Part shown: piece by piece, positions 26,306 through 35,867 of the stretch
How the letters are laid out: each line of letters opens with the position of its first letter
How positions within the stretch are numbered: position 1 is the first letter of the stretch
Assembly (NCBI RefSeq): GCF_025907915.1
Contig: NZ_JAPAAF010000016.1
Span: 1-64,000 of the forward strand
Reading direction: 5' to 3'
Source: Gaoshiqia sediminis
GTDB taxonomy: Bacteria > Bacteroidota > Bacteroidia > Bacteroidales > Prolixibacteraceae
Length of the DNA: 64,000 nucleotides
The notes under the pieces: generated by a model
Databases searched by the model: none
Told to the model about the DNA's origin: nothing
Seen by the model: the letters and a program-made list of their open reading frames with translations, nothing else
Program-made: the position numbers and the translations under genes

Positions 26306-26599
26306 AAGTGCCCTTAAGTTTTTCGGGCGCAAAGGTAAAAATATTTCATGCTGTAAAACATGAAGGGTGGGTTTTTATACCTGTTTTTCTGGAAATTAAG
26401 ATTGAAATCAAATAAGATCCTCTGCAATCGATTGCATTTTGTTTGCCTGAATATATGAAGTTGCTTTTGGCTTCAATCTTTACGGTGTTTCTTTAGATAA
26501 TGACATCAGGAGAGGTGAAAAAATAGTGGCGAAAATTTCAATCTCAAACCGGTTACTATGCGTAAAACAAACGTCTAAATACTAAAATACCGGCACGAT

Positions 26600-26698
26600 A
26601 TGGGCAAAGCTGAAAAATCTCAGAAACAGGGAAATTTGATTGCTTTTGCAGTAGGTTTACTGTTGCTACTGTTATTGATCCTGATTTATCTTTCGTAA
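26600..26698 (+). CDS. Possible 32-residue single-pass membrane peptide
   Basis: A short ORF encoding a basic, hydrophilic N terminus (MGKAEKSQKQG) and one strongly hydrophobic helix (AFAVGLLLLLLLILIYL), the shape of a bacterial small membrane protein. It has no Shine-Dalgarno site, which is normal for this phylum. A good terminator lies 63 bp downstream on the same strand, so a short transcript of this strand probably exists here between the minus-strand hydrogenase and regulator genes. Whether it is translated is unproven. Confidence 0.5.
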   Translation: MGKAEKSQKQGNLIAFAVGLLLLLLLILIYLS

Positions 26699-26760
26699 TC
26701 AGTAATGTTAATGAAACGGGGTTTATGTATTGAACTGTTGAAAGCAGCCTAACGGCAAAG

Positions 26761-26795
26761 ACCGGAAAACCAACCACGGAATTTCCGGTTTTTTT
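26761..26795 (+). terminator. Terminator downstream of the small membrane peptide
   Basis: Perfect 8-bp stem (accggaaa 26761-26768, tttccggt 26782-26789) followed by a run of seven T. It points along the plus strand into the convergent end of the Crp/Fnr gene. Confidence 0.8.
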
Positions 26796-26822
26796 GTGGC
26801 TGGGCAGAAGTTGTCCCCCGTA

Positions 26823-27476
26823 TTAAAGTTCCCTGGCTATCAGTCCTGAAAAGTCGATTTCAGCGCGTCCGAGTTTTACCAGACCTTTTTCTTCCATTTT
26901 TTTCAGCAGGCGTGAAACCACTTCGCGCGACGTGTTTAGCTGGTAGGCAATGTCCTGGTGGGTACCTGAAAATATTTTTTCGCCGGTTGCCTTAAAACGT
27001 GACCGGAGAAACAGTTCCAAACGCTGATCCAGGTCCATAAAGGCAATGGCATCAATGGTTTCGAGCAGCTCGTCGAAACGTTTTCGGTAGGCATACATCA
27101 TGTAAGTTTTCCAGGATGGGTATTGCATCATCCATTTGTCCAGGCATTCGATCGGGATGCGCAGAAGCACACTATTTTCATCGGCCAGGGCCGAAATGTT
27201 GCTTTGTTGCTGACCCATGCAGCAAGTGAGCGCCATGCTGCATACATCTCCCGGTTTCAGGAAATAAAGCAGTAATTCGTTACCTTCGTCGTCATGGCGG
27301 ATAACCCGCAGGCTGCCTTCCAGCACCATCGGGAACGATTTAATGTACTGGCCTTCACGCAGGATCTCATCGTCTTTGCCGATTTCCTGCACCTGGCCAT
27401 ATTGCTCAATTTCATCCCGCAGTTCGTCTTCGAAAAACGGAAATCGTTGGGATAATAAGTGGTTGATCTGCTCCAT
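26823..27476 (-). CDS. Crp/Fnr-family transcriptional regulator
   Basis: A 217-residue regulator: a cyclic-nucleotide-binding-like beta-roll at about 30-115 (GSLRVIRHDDEGNELLLYFLKPGD) and a C-terminal winged helix at about 150-215 whose recognition helix is NTSREVVSRLLKKMEEKG. The N terminus lacks the four-cysteine Fe-S cluster of FNR. Two adjacent cysteines occur in ALTCCMGQQ inside the sensor domain, as in many Bacteroidota relatives, where a thiol or haem role has been proposed. Its neighbours (hydrogenase, rubrerythrin) suggest control of redox or oxygen-stress genes. A TATTTTTG element at 27487-27494 (minus) could be its -7 box. Confidence 0.9.
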   Translation of the reverse strand: MEQINHLLSQRFPFFEDELRDEIEQYGQVQEIGKDDEILREGQYIKSFPMVLEGSLRVIRHDDEGNELLLYFLKPGDVCSMALTCCMGQQQSNISALADENSVLLRIPIECLDKWMMQYPSWKTYMMYAYRKRFDELLETIDAIAFMDLDQRLELFLRSRFKATGEKIFSGTHQDIAYQLNTSREVVSRLLKKMEEKGLVKLGRAEIDFSGLIAREL

Positions 27477-27545
27477 AATATGACTGCAAAAATAGCAAGT
27501 ATTATGAAAGAAATACAGTTTTCGGAAAGATTCAGAAAAACTTAA

Positions 27546-27601
27546 CCTGAACTTATCCCTTCTGTTTTGATGTTGTTGATAAACATCAGGATAAGTTCAG
27601 G
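27546..27601. repeat. Long nested inverted repeat
   Basis: Perfect 13-bp arms (cctgaacttatcc 27546-27558, ggataagttcagg 27589-27601) enclose a second perfect 7-bp palindrome (tgatgtt/aacatca). It lies between the rubrerythrin and Crp/Fnr genes, 34 bp after the rubrerythrin stop in the direction of transcription, with a short T-run beyond it on the minus strand. It could act as a terminator or be a dispersed palindrome. Confidence 0.7.
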
Positions 27602-27634
27602 GTAGAGAATTAACCGAAGATTTTATGCTGGTGG

Positions 27635-28210
27635 TTAATAGTTTGTAGCCTCCAGTTCAAAGTAGGCCTGTTCGTGTTCGCATGCCGGGCATTTTTTCGG
27701 TGGTTTGGCCGATTCGTGGAGGAACCCGCACACGCGGCATTTCCAGGTTACTTTTCCTTCGCGCTCAAAAACCTTTCCTTCTTCCAGGTTTTGATAAAGT
27801 TTGCGGTAACGGGCCTCGTGGTGTTGCTCAATTTTAGCGATGGTTTTAAAAACCACGGCAATTTGCTTAAACCCTTCTTCTTCGGCCACGCGGGCAAATT
27901 CCGGATATAATTCGGTCCATTCTTCGTTCTCACCATCTGCCGCGGCTTGCAGGTTTTCCAGTGTGGAGCCTACCATGCCTGCCGGGTAGCTGGCCGTAAT
28001 TTCAACCATTCCGCCTTCCAGAAAATTGAAGAAACGTTTGGCATGAGCTTTTTCGTTTAGTGCTGTTTCCTCAAAAAGGGCAGCTATTTGTTCCAGGCCT
28101 TCTTTACGGGCCTGCTTGGCAAAAAACTCGTAACGGTTTTTCGCTTGTGACTCGCCGGCAAATGCTTTCAGCAAATTTTTCTCGGTTTGTGATCCTGCTA
28201 TTGAATACAT
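27635..28210 (-). CDS. rbr: Rubrerythrin
   Basis: Non-haem di-iron peroxidase that reduces H2O2 in the cytoplasm of anaerobes. 191 residues. A ferritin-like four-helix domain (about 1-145) carries the iron ligands in EFFAKQARKEGL, ETALNEKAHAK and IEQHHEARYRK. A C-terminal rubredoxin domain (about 153-190) has CRVCG and CPACEHEQAYF, which bind the Fe(SCys)4 centre. The length is exactly the family norm. It is a stand-alone gene near the Crp/Fnr regulator and the hydrogenase. Confidence 0.96.
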   Translation of the reverse strand: MYSIAGSQTEKNLLKAFAGESQAKNRYEFFAKQARKEGLEQIAALFEETALNEKAHAKRFFNFLEGGMVEITASYPAGMVGSTLENLQAAADGENEEWTELYPEFARVAEEEGFKQIAVVFKTIAKIEQHHEARYRKLYQNLEEGKVFEREGKVTWKCRVCGFLHESAKPPKKCPACEHEQAYFELEATNY

Positions 28211-28416
28211 ATCTTCAAAATTTAAGGTGGTATTTATTGTTCGCTGCTTGAAGATAATGAAACCGGGGGTAAAAACGGGAGGCGGTCATAAATTTAGAAT
28301 CATTCAAAACACAGGAAAGGAATTGTCTTTTTCTTAAATTTTGCTATCTCGGGGTGGCAAATGACGAGTCTTTCATAAAAATTTTGCGACCTTTGTGTCC
28401 TTATAAAGGAGAAGAC

Positions 28417-28839
28417 ATGACGATTGAAACGGTACAGGCCGAAATAAATGAAGAGTTTTCGGCATTTGAAGATTGGATGGATAAATACAGCTACCTGATT
28501 GAATTGGGTAACGACCTGAAGGAACTGGACCCGAAATTGAAAAATGATCAGCACCTGATTAAAGGGTGTCAATCGCGCGTGTGGTTGGTCCCCGAATTTA
28601 AGGATGGAAAGATTTATTTCCAGGGAGAGAGCGATGCTGTTATTGTTAAAGGTTTGGTTGCTTTGTTGTTACGCGTTGTTTCGGGCCATACACCGCAGGA
28701 AATTATGGAGAGCGATCTGCATTTCGTGGATGATATCGGATTGAAACAACATTTGTCGCCGACCCGGTCTAACGGACTGGTGGCCATGATTAAACAAATT
28801 AAACTTTACGCTGTTGCATACAACAGAATTGCAGGATAA
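28417..28839 (+). CDS. sufE: SufE-like cysteine desulfurase activator
   Basis: Takes sulfur from SufS and passes it to the SufBC2D scaffold for Fe-S assembly. 140 residues from ATG 28417, which follows a clear aaaggagaa ribosome site, rare in this window. Earlier codons in frame are not needed. The acceptor cysteine is in LIKGCQSRVWL (about residue 52-56), and the family pattern of two N-terminal helices and DLKELDP is present. The DUF59 protein SufT-like follows 12 bp downstream, so both serve Fe-S biogenesis. Confidence 0.93.
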   Translation: MTIETVQAEINEEFSAFEDWMDKYSYLIELGNDLKELDPKLKNDQHLIKGCQSRVWLVPEFKDGKIYFQGESDAVIVKGLVALLLRVVSGHTPQEIMESDLHFVDDIGLKQHLSPTRSNGLVAMIKQIKLYAVAYNRIAG

Positions 28840-28851
28840 GGAGGAACTAAG

Positions 28852-29157
28852 ATGGATAACAGAATAGACCTGATTATTGAGAAACTGAAAGATGTGTATG
28901 ATCCGGAAATCCCGGTAAATATTTATGATCTGGGCCTTATTTATAATGTGGATGTGGACGAAAACAACAAGGCCAGCATCATCATGACACTTACTGCGCC
29001 GGGGTGCCCGGTGGCCGATATGCTGGTGGAAGATGCCCGGCAGGCTGCCCTCTCGGTTGAAGGGGTTGCCGATGCCGAGGTGGAACTTACCTTCGAGCCG
29101 CCCTGGGATAAATCGATGATGAGCGAAGAAGCCCGCCTGGAGCTGGGTTTCTTTTAG
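28852..29157 (+). CDS. sufT: SufT-like DUF59 Fe-S assembly protein
   Basis: A 101-residue protein of the DUF59/MIP18 family that helps mature Fe-S proteins. Motifs: DPEIPVNIYDLGLIY, then TAPGCPVADML with the conserved cysteine, and a C-terminal EPPWDKSMMSEEA. It has a strong ribosome site (aaggagga) and follows sufE by 12 bp. PaaD-type phenylacetate genes share the domain, but the SufE neighbour favours SufT. Confidence 0.9.
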   Translation: MDNRIDLIIEKLKDVYDPEIPVNIYDLGLIYNVDVDENNKASIIMTLTAPGCPVADMLVEDARQAALSVEGVADAEVELTFEPPWDKSMMSEEARLELGFF

Positions 29158-29202
29158 TTGTATCCGTTTTTTTGAGGAAATGAAATATTTATTGAAAATA
29201 TG

Positions 29203-29232
29203 AAAGCCTGATCATTGCGGTCAGGCTTTTGT
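29203..29232 (+). terminator. Terminator after sufE-sufT
   Basis: Perfect 9-bp stem (aaagcctga 29203-29211, tcaggcttt 29221-29229) with a short T tail. It lies 45 bp after the sufT stop. Confidence 0.7.
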
Positions 29233-29281
29233 GATTTGTATCGTCTGGGTGTATTATCTGAATTATATAAGGACTAGGGTG

Positions 29282-30934
29282 TCAAATCACGTCAATCCCT
29301 TGTTCTTTCAGGAGTTGAAGGCCGAGGTCTTTTAGTTTATATTTCTGAATTTTGCCACTGGCGGTCATGGGGAAGCCATCCACAAAGAAAACATATTTCG
29401 GGATTTTGTAGCGGGCAATTTGTCCGCGGCAGTATTCCTGTACTTCTTCTTCTGTGAGGATTTGACCTTTTTTAAGTTTAATAAAGGCGCCCACCTGTTC
29501 GCCGTACTTGGGGCTGGGGATGCCGGCCACTTCCACTGCTTCAATCTGCGGCAGTTGGAACAGGTAGTTTTCAATTTCTCGCGGATAGATGTTTTCGCCT
29601 CCGCGGATGATCATGTCCTTGATCCGGCCGGTGATGCGGTAAAATCCGTCTTCGTTGCGAACGCCCAGGTCGCCCGAGTGGAGCCAACCCTCAGCATCGA
29701 TGGCTTTTCGGGTCGCTTCTTCGTTTTTGTAGTAGCCCTTCATTACATTGTAGCCGCGGCAACACACTTCTCCCTGCACATTGTCGGGGCATTCTTCGCC
29801 GGTTTCCGGATCAAAAATTTTCACTTCCACGTTAGGGTATTCAAAACCAACGGTTGTAGCCCGTACCTCAGGCGGGTTGTGCGTCCGGGTGGCAGTCATG
29901 CCGGGTGAGGTTTCGGTAAGGCCATACACGCTGATAATGTCTTTGCAGTGCATTTTGGTCATCACCTGCTTCATGGTTTCGATGGGGCAAAGCGCCCCGG
30001 CCATAATACCTGTCCGAAGGCTCGACAGGTCGAACATGTCGAACATCGGGTGGTTCAGTTCGGCGATAAACATGGTGGGCACACCGTAGAGGGCCGTGCA
30101 CTTTTCTTTTTCGATGGAGGCCAGTACCATCAGCGGGTCGAAATCTTCGGTGATGACCATTGTTGCGCCGTGAGTGATAATGGCGCAAAGGGCTAGCACA
30201 CAGCCAAAACAATGGAAGAAGGGGACACAAACCAGCAGACGGTCGGCAGCGGTGTAACGTAAACATTCGCCGGTAGCAAAGCCGTTGTTCAGGATGTTGT
30301 GGTGCGAGAGCATCACCCCTTTGGGGAATCCGGTGGTCCCTGAGGTATATTGCATGTTCACCACATCGTGGGTGTTTACTTTGCTTTTTGCTTCTTCCAG
30401 CTCCAGATCATCCAGGTGCGAGCCCAGCAAGATCAGCTCGGCTGTATTGTACATACCGCGGTGCTTCTCCTGGCCGATGAATACCACGTTTCTCAGTTCC
30501 GGAAATTTGGCCGAGCGCAGGTTTCCGCGGGGCTGGCTTTTCAGCTCGGGCACCAGTTCGAAAACCATGTTTACATAATCGCTGTCGCGGAAATTGCCAA
30601 TGAGACATAAGGTATGTAGATCGGCATTGTTAACCAAATACTCCAGTTCGGCCAGCTTGTAATTCGTGTTGATAGTCACCAGGACAGCGCCAATTTTAGC
30701 CGAAGCAAACATAAAGGTAAGCCAGTCGGGTACATTGTTGGCCCAGATGCCTACCTTGTCGCCTTCGCCAACACCTATGTACATAAGTCCTTTGGCCAGC
30801 TTGTTTACCCGTTCGTTGAATTCACTGTAGGTGAACCGTAGGTTCCGGTCGGGATAAACCATAAATTCCTGATCGGGCGTTTCGAAGGCGTATTTTTCCA
30901 GGATTCCGCCGAGGGTATAATCGAGTAACTGCAT
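29282..30934 (-). CDS. AMP-binding long-chain acyl-CoA synthetase
   Basis: Adenylates a carboxylic acid and joins it to CoA. 550 residues, typical of the fatty-acyl-CoA synthetase class. The P-loop-like motif is [12 protein letters not shown], followed by YGLTETSPG, the hinge GWLHSGDLG and the C-terminal catalytic lysine in [11 protein letters not shown]. There is no signal or membrane helix. The start overlaps nothing; the XRE-cupin gene ends 20 bp downstream of... that is, lies directly upstream on the same strand, so the pair probably forms an operon in which the cupin protein senses a related metabolite. Chain-length preference cannot be told from sequence. Confidence 0.93.
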   Translation of the reverse strand: MQLLDYTLGGILEKYAFETPDQEFMVYPDRNLRFTYSEFNERVNKLAKGLMYIGVGEGDKVGIWANNVPDWLTFMFASAKIGAVLVTINTNYKLAELEYLVNNADLHTLCLIGNFRDSDYVNMVFELVPELKSQPRGNLRSAKFPELRNVVFIGQEKHRGMYNTAELILLGSHLDDLELEEAKSKVNTHDVVNMQYTSGTTGFPKGVMLSHHNILNNGFATGECLRYTAADRLLVCVPFFHCFGCVLALCAIITHGATMVITEDFDPLMVLASIEKEKCTALYGVPTMFIAELNHPMFDMFDLSSLRTGIMAGALCPIETMKQVMTKMHCKDIISVYGLTETSPGMTATRTHNPPEVRATTVGFEYPNVEVKIFDPETGEECPDNVQGEVCCRGYNVMKGYYKNEEATRKAIDAEGWLHSGDLGVRNEDGFYRITGRIKDMIIRGGENIYPREIENYLFQLPQIEAVEVAGIPSPKYGEQVGAFIKLKKGQILTEEEVQEYCRGQIARYKIPKYVFFVDGFPMTASGKIQKYKLKDLGLQLLKEQGIDVI

Positions 30935-30954
30935 GGTTTTCGGTTCTTGTTGTG

Positions 30955-31530
30955 TTAAAATGGGGCATAAACCACGGCCAGTATTTTTGCCGGTTGCTTA
31001 TTGGCCGCATGGACGTTGTGCGAAACGATGGAGTCCATGTAGATACTGTCTCCGGGGTTCAGTAAATAGACATCCTTCCCGTAGTTGATTTCGATTTGGC
31101 CTTCCAGAACATAAATAAATTCTTCGCCTTCATGCGATGAAAGCATGTAGTCGGATTGTTCAGAGGGTTCAATTTCGACGATGAAAGGTTCCATGTGTCG
31201 TCCGGCCTTGTCGAATGCAAGTGAGAAAAAGTTCAGGTGCTCCCGGGCTTCACTTCCCTGTGAGGTGAAACGGACACCTTTTTCCTGACCGCCTGAACGA
31301 ACAATGGCTGGCCCGAGTTGGTCGCTGTCGTCCAAAAAAGTACCCAGCCGTACGCCTAACGCGCGGGCAATCTTGATGAGGGGAGCCAGTGAGGGAACAA
31401 CTTTTTCATCTTCAATTTTTTTGATCAGCTTAACATCCAAGTTGGTCCGTTCTGCCAGTTGTTCCGGGCTTACCTGTTTGGATATCCGTATTTGCTTGAT
31501 TTTTGATCCAAGGTTTTTTTCAACAGCCAT
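30955..31530 (-). CDS. XRE-cupin transcriptional regulator
   Basis: A 191-residue regulator from ATG 31530 (MAVEKNLGS); the frame is open further upstream but with no family match. The helix-turn-helix is at about 8-62 ([20 protein letters not shown]) and a cupin_2 domain at about 110-188 ([21 protein letters not shown], then [17 protein letters not shown]). Such proteins usually bind a small metabolite in the cupin barrel. It lies 20 bp before the acyl-CoA synthetase on the same strand, so it probably regulates that gene. Confidence 0.9.
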   Translation of the reverse strand: MAVEKNLGSKIKQIRISKQVSPEQLAERTNLDVKLIKKIEDEKVVPSLAPLIKIARALGVRLGTFLDDSDQLGPAIVRSGGQEKGVRFTSQGSEAREHLNFFSLAFDKAGRHMEPFIVEIEPSEQSDYMLSSHEGEEFIYVLEGQIEINYGKDVYLLNPGDSIYMDSIVSHNVHAANKQPAKILAVVYAPF

Positions 31531-31737
31531 GTCGGTTTTCTTATGGTGAACGACAAATTTAATTTTATTTTGATAGACCCCAAATGTGTGCCGGGAGCTT
31601 TCGGAGCAAAATATTTGAAAAAAATAGTTTTTGATTTGATGAAAAACGGATGCAGGCACTACACGCTATTAATGGTAATGTTTTAAGCGTGAGTCAAAAA
31701 TTGCCAGGAAAAATAAAGTAGATCTGTGATCATAAAT

Positions 31738-31767
31738 AAAAAAAGCAGCCCGGAAAGAGCTGCTTTT
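31738..31767 (-). terminator. Terminator of the alpha-glucan operon
   Basis: Perfect 9-bp stem (aaaagcagc 31741-31749, gctgctttt 31759-31767) followed on the minus strand by a T-rich tail (31738-31744). It lies 19 bp after the glgP stop codon. Confidence 0.85.
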
Positions 31768-31786
31768 CAATTTATGAGGCTTTGTG

Positions 31787-34324
31787 TTAGATCCAATTCA
31801 TCAACTTAAAATCTTGCCGGTGGGGCAGATTCTCGTTTTTGGGGAATATGCGTAATCCATAACCGTAAGCACCCGGATCCATTAAGTGCAAATTCAACTG
31901 GTAGGTACACTGGGTGCCTTCCTGCTGATCGACTTTAAATTCCAGTGATTCAACCAGGAGTGGTTCGCCGGTGGAATTGGTTTCGGTAATTACCATTTCC
32001 AGTCCAACCTCTTCCGGTGACAATTCTTTTAAATCGAGTACCACTTTAGCCGGATATTCTTCGCCGATACGGAGTACATTGGTAAGGCCATCGGTAATTT
32101 GAATTTCTTTTACTTCGATGGCGTCCCAGGCTTTGGATATCTTGGCTTTCCAAATGGTCATTTCACGTGCCAGGGCAAAATTATTGGCAACTAACCGGGC
32201 TGTGCGTTCGGCCTGAGGGTAATAGAACCGTTCCTGATAGTCGCGGATCATGCGGCTGGTGGTGAAGTTTGGTGCTACCTGGGCAATTGTATTTTTTACG
32301 TAAGAAACCCATTTCTCGGAGATTCCTTTTTCGTTCCGATCGTAGTAAGCCGGAATGATTTCATCTTCGAAGATATTGTAGATCGTTTCTGCATCCAGTT
32401 CGTCCTGGAAGTCTTGCACGTCGTAAGTACGTTCGAGTGGGAGGGCCCAGCCGGCATTCTCCTTGTAGCCTTCTACCCACCAGCCATCCAGTACCGAGAA
32501 GTGGATGGTCCCGTTCATCACGCCTTTTTCGCCGCTGGTGCCTGAGGCTTCCAGTGGACGGGTAGGCGTGTTTAGCCAAATATCAACACCCTGTAGCAGC
32601 ATTTTTGCCAGGTTCATGTCGTAATTTTGAACAAACAAGATTTTTCCGAGGAATTCAGGACGTTTGGAAATTTCAACTATATATTTAATTAAATCCTGGC
32701 CTGCTTTATCGGCCGGATGGGCTTTTCCTGCAAATATAAATTGGACCGGTTTTTCCGGATTGTTTACGATGCGGGAAAGTCGGTCCAGGTTGCGGAACAG
32801 CAGGTGAGCCCTTTTGTAGGTGGCAAAACGCCGCGCAAAACCAATGGTCAGTGCATTGGGGTTGAGTTTGTTCGTTACCTCCGAAATCAGTTTCGGGTTT
32901 TCGTGCCGTTTAATCCAGCTATCGGCAAACCGATGCTTGATGTAGTCGATCAGCTTTAATTTAAGCTGTTTTTTCAGGTTCCAGATTTCTTCGTCGGGCA
33001 CTTTGTAAATTTTGTCCCACAGGTCAAAATCCAGCTCATTGTCCACAAAATCTTTCCCAAAATATTTCAGGTGAAGTTCTTTCCATTCCTTGGCTGCCCA
33101 GGTAGGGTAGTGTACCCCGTTGGTTACGTAACCAATGTTCAATTCTTCGGGAAGAAATCCTTCATATAAATGTTTTAAGATATCTTTCGAAACTTCTCCG
33201 TGCAACATACTCACTCCATTGGTTCCCTGTGACAGGTTGGCGGCCAGGTAGCTCATGTTGAAGTGATCTTCAGCAGGGTTGGTTTTCCCCAGCATCACAA
33301 ACTCATCCCAGCCAATGTTTAGCCACCCTGTAAAATGTTCCATATAGGCGCGGAACATATCCTGATGGAATGAGTCGTGGCCCGCAGGGACTGGGGTGTG
33401 TGTCGTGAATAGCGTGGATGCCCGGACAACTTCCTTCGCCTCAGCATAGGAAAGTTGCTTGTCGGTCATGAAATCTTTAATACGTTCCAGACCGATCATC
33501 GCAGCATGGCCTTCGTTGCAATGGTAAATGTCGGACTGGTAGCCCAGCTTTTTCAGGGCGCGGATACCGCCCAGGCCAAGCAGCATTTCCTGTTTTAAGC
33601 GGTTTTCGTTGTCGCCACCATACAAGTGGTGGGTGACAAATCGATCTTCGTCGCGGTTGGCTTCATAATCGGCATCCAGCAAATACAGGCTTACACTTCC
33701 AATTTTGGCTTCCCAAACACGCGCGGTAAGAGTACGGCCGGGGAAATCAACTTCCACTTCCACCCAATTTCCTTCCTTGTCGAATGCAGGTTGCACCATG
33801 ATTTTTGAAAACTCTTCGGCTTCATAGTTGGCCATCTGATCACCCTGTATCGAAATAGTCTGCTTGAAATAGCCATAGCGGTACAATAAGCCAACTGCAA
33901 TCAGGTTAACTTTTGAGTCGCTGGCCTCTTTCAGGTAATCGCCCGCCAGGATGCCCAAACCACCTGAAAATATCTTCAGGCTGTCGTGTAATCCGTATTC
34001 CATGCTGAAATAGGCGATTTGTGGGGCAGGAAGCGTTGAACGATCTTTCAGGTATTTCTTTAGCAGTCCGGTTACCATATCCAGCCTGGCCATGAATGAT
34101 TTATCTTCCTCCAGTTCGAGAAAGCGCTGGTAGCTTACTTTTTCGAGCAGTACGACCGGATTATGGGCACATTCTTCCCAAATTTCCTCATCAATGCTTT
34201 GAAAAAGCTCCCGGGCTTCAGTGTTCCAAACCCACCACAGGTTTTTGCTCAACTCTTTCAGAGGAGCTAGTTTTTCGGGTATGTTTGATTCGACAAACAG
34301 TTTCTTCCAATTCGGTAATTCCAC
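31787..34324 (-). CDS. glgP: Alpha-glucan phosphorylase
   Basis: PLP enzyme that releases glucose-1-phosphate from glycogen. 845 residues with a GTG start. An N-terminal DUF3417 domain (about 1-110, NLWWVWNTEAREL) identifies the short-form alpha-glucan phosphorylase class (TIGR02094 type) rather than the E. coli form. Core motifs: GGLGILAGDYLKEASD, HCNEGHAAM, YVTNGVHYPTW, and the active-site region ASGTSGEKGVMNG with the PLP lysine. It ends the minus-strand cluster glgB-GSCFA-GDE-GT4-GH57-glgP. Confidence 0.95.
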   Translation of the reverse strand: MELPNWKKLFVESNIPEKLAPLKELSKNLWWVWNTEARELFQSIDEEIWEECAHNPVVLLEKVSYQRFLELEEDKSFMARLDMVTGLLKKYLKDRSTLPAPQIAYFSMEYGLHDSLKIFSGGLGILAGDYLKEASDSKVNLIAVGLLYRYGYFKQTISIQGDQMANYEAEEFSKIMVQPAFDKEGNWVEVEVDFPGRTLTARVWEAKIGSVSLYLLDADYEANRDEDRFVTHHLYGGDNENRLKQEMLLGLGGIRALKKLGYQSDIYHCNEGHAAMIGLERIKDFMTDKQLSYAEAKEVVRASTLFTTHTPVPAGHDSFHQDMFRAYMEHFTGWLNIGWDEFVMLGKTNPAEDHFNMSYLAANLSQGTNGVSMLHGEVSKDILKHLYEGFLPEELNIGYVTNGVHYPTWAAKEWKELHLKYFGKDFVDNELDFDLWDKIYKVPDEEIWNLKKQLKLKLIDYIKHRFADSWIKRHENPKLISEVTNKLNPNALTIGFARRFATYKRAHLLFRNLDRLSRIVNNPEKPVQFIFAGKAHPADKAGQDLIKYIVEISKRPEFLGKILFVQNYDMNLAKMLLQGVDIWLNTPTRPLEASGTSGEKGVMNGTIHFSVLDGWWVEGYKENAGWALPLERTYDVQDFQDELDAETIYNIFEDEIIPAYYDRNEKGISEKWVSYVKNTIAQVAPNFTTSRMIRDYQERFYYPQAERTARLVANNFALAREMTIWKAKISKAWDAIEVKEIQITDGLTNVLRIGEEYPAKVVLDLKELSPEEVGLEMVITETNSTGEPLLVESLEFKVDQQEGTQCTYQLNLHLMDPGAYGYGLRIFPKNENLPHRQDFKLMNWI

Positions 34325-34500
34325 AACAAATTGTTTTTAGTTATCCAATACCATATTATTCTAATTCTTGCACAGCCAGCAGGTAGTCCGCGTCCGGAAT
34401 GAAGTGCAAGGTCCTGTTTCTAAAACAGATGTAAATCAAGTAAAAAAATCGACATAAACTTGATGGCAGCAGTTGAAATTAAGATAAACTTAGGCTTAAC

Positions 34501-35847
34501 TTAATCTTTCCTTGCAGGTTTAGTTGCGGTTTTAGTCCGTTTAGTGGATGTGGTTTTTTTCGTTTGCAGGTTTTTTATTTCCAATTGATATTTACGTAGT
34601 TTTTCTTCTTTCTCTTCCAGTAATTTGGTGAGGGCGGCAATATCTTTGTCAGCTTTGCTTTCAGGAACAAAGTTATTGAGCCGAAGTTCAAAGTCGCTGA
34701 GCACGTTCATGTAATTGATGAAGGCTTCATAGGGACTTTCATACGGGTTTACATGATTATGGATTGCTCCGTCGGAGAAGAATTTGGTGCTCATGTAATA
34801 GAAATGGTCGCTTACCTGAAGGTAGTTCCAGTCTTTGTTCAGTTCTTCGTCGGTTACGCGGTTCATCCGTGAATGCAAATCGTACAGCTTATTGAAGGCT
34901 TCCTGCTGCATTTCATTTCCCAGCCAGGCAGTCAGGTCGCGTTCTTCATCGGCCCAGGAGATGGGGTAAGGAACGCTGACCATCGAAATGGGCTGAAATT
35001 GCTCTGCTATTTCGGAGGGGGTGGCAAATTTCAAATCAGATTGTTTAAATACGGCAGCCGGAAATTCCTCCAGAAATTTGAAAATACCGGTTGACTCGCG
35101 TTGTCGTTCACCTAAGGTTTCATAATCCATAAAAAGGTTGATGGTTTCATCTTTTGGATTGGCATTCATCCAGTTAATGAATTTCGTAGGGGTCAATGGA
35201 TATTCGTTCCAGGCTTGGTTGGAAAAGCGGAACGAAAGGTCGTCGCTTAACCTGAAATTGCGCATCAATACTTTTAATCTTGGATTTATTGCATTGCAAT
35301 ATAAGTAGTTGGGCGATTTCCAGCCAAGGATATGTTTGGGTCCTTCGGTTAGCATCGCTTTAAAGCCCATTTCAGCCACCATGGATCCGATTTCGTCAGA
35401 ATAGACCATCTCTGTATTTCGGAATACTTTGGGCCGTTGGCCAAAATACCTTTCAATCAGGTCGTCGTGTTTTTTTACCTGCGCAGCAAATAGTTCTTTG
35501 CATTTCAGCGACACCAACGAGTGAGAATAGGTTTCGGACAGGAACTCTACCTGCCCGGTTTCGGCCAGATCCTGGAACGAGTCAAGTACTTCGGGGGCAT
35601 AAAGTTCGAACTGATCCAAGGCTGTTCCAGTTATGGAAAAGCTCACTTTAAATTTACCCTTATGTTTCTTTATCAATTCAAGCAAAAGGTTATTGGCAGG
35701 CAAATAGCAATGATCAGCCACTTTGCGCAGGGTGGTTTCGTTTGAAAAGTCGTCGTAGTAGTAATGGTCGTTACCAATATCAAAGAAACGGTATCTGCGG
35801 AATCGGAAAGGTTGATGTACCTGGAAATTAAAACAAATGGCTCTCAT
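34501..35847 (-). CDS. GH57 alpha-amylase or glucanotransferase-type glycosidase
   Basis: A 448-residue family 57 glycoside hydrolase. It starts AICFNFQVHQPFR (motif 1, with the HQP), has the candidate nucleophile Glu in FRNTEMVYSDEIG, and FMDYETLGE carries the acid/base Asp region. A C-terminal coiled coil and a Lys/Thr-rich tail follow. In Bacteroidota this gene, a GT4 glycosyltransferase and a debranching enzyme travel together as here, 20 bp apart, in glycogen turnover. It may be an alpha-amylase or a 4-alpha-glucanotransferase; sequence alone does not settle it. Confidence 0.9.
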   Translation of the reverse strand: MRAICFNFQVHQPFRFRRYRFFDIGNDHYYYDDFSNETTLRKVADHCYLPANNLLLELIKKHKGKFKVSFSITGTALDQFELYAPEVLDSFQDLAETGQVEFLSETYSHSLVSLKCKELFAAQVKKHDDLIERYFGQRPKVFRNTEMVYSDEIGSMVAEMGFKAMLTEGPKHILGWKSPNYLYCNAINPRLKVLMRNFRLSDDLSFRFSNQAWNEYPLTPTKFINWMNANPKDETINLFMDYETLGERQRESTGIFKFLEEFPAAVFKQSDLKFATPSEIAEQFQPISMVSVPYPISWADEERDLTAWLGNEMQQEAFNKLYDLHSRMNRVTDEELNKDWNYLQVSDHFYYMSTKFFSDGAIHNHVNPYESPYEAFINYMNVLSDFELRLNNFVPESKADKDIAALTKLLEEKEEKLRKYQLEIKNLQTKKTTSTKRTKTATKPARKD

Positions 35848-35867
35848 ATCGTTTGTGTTTTTTCTGG

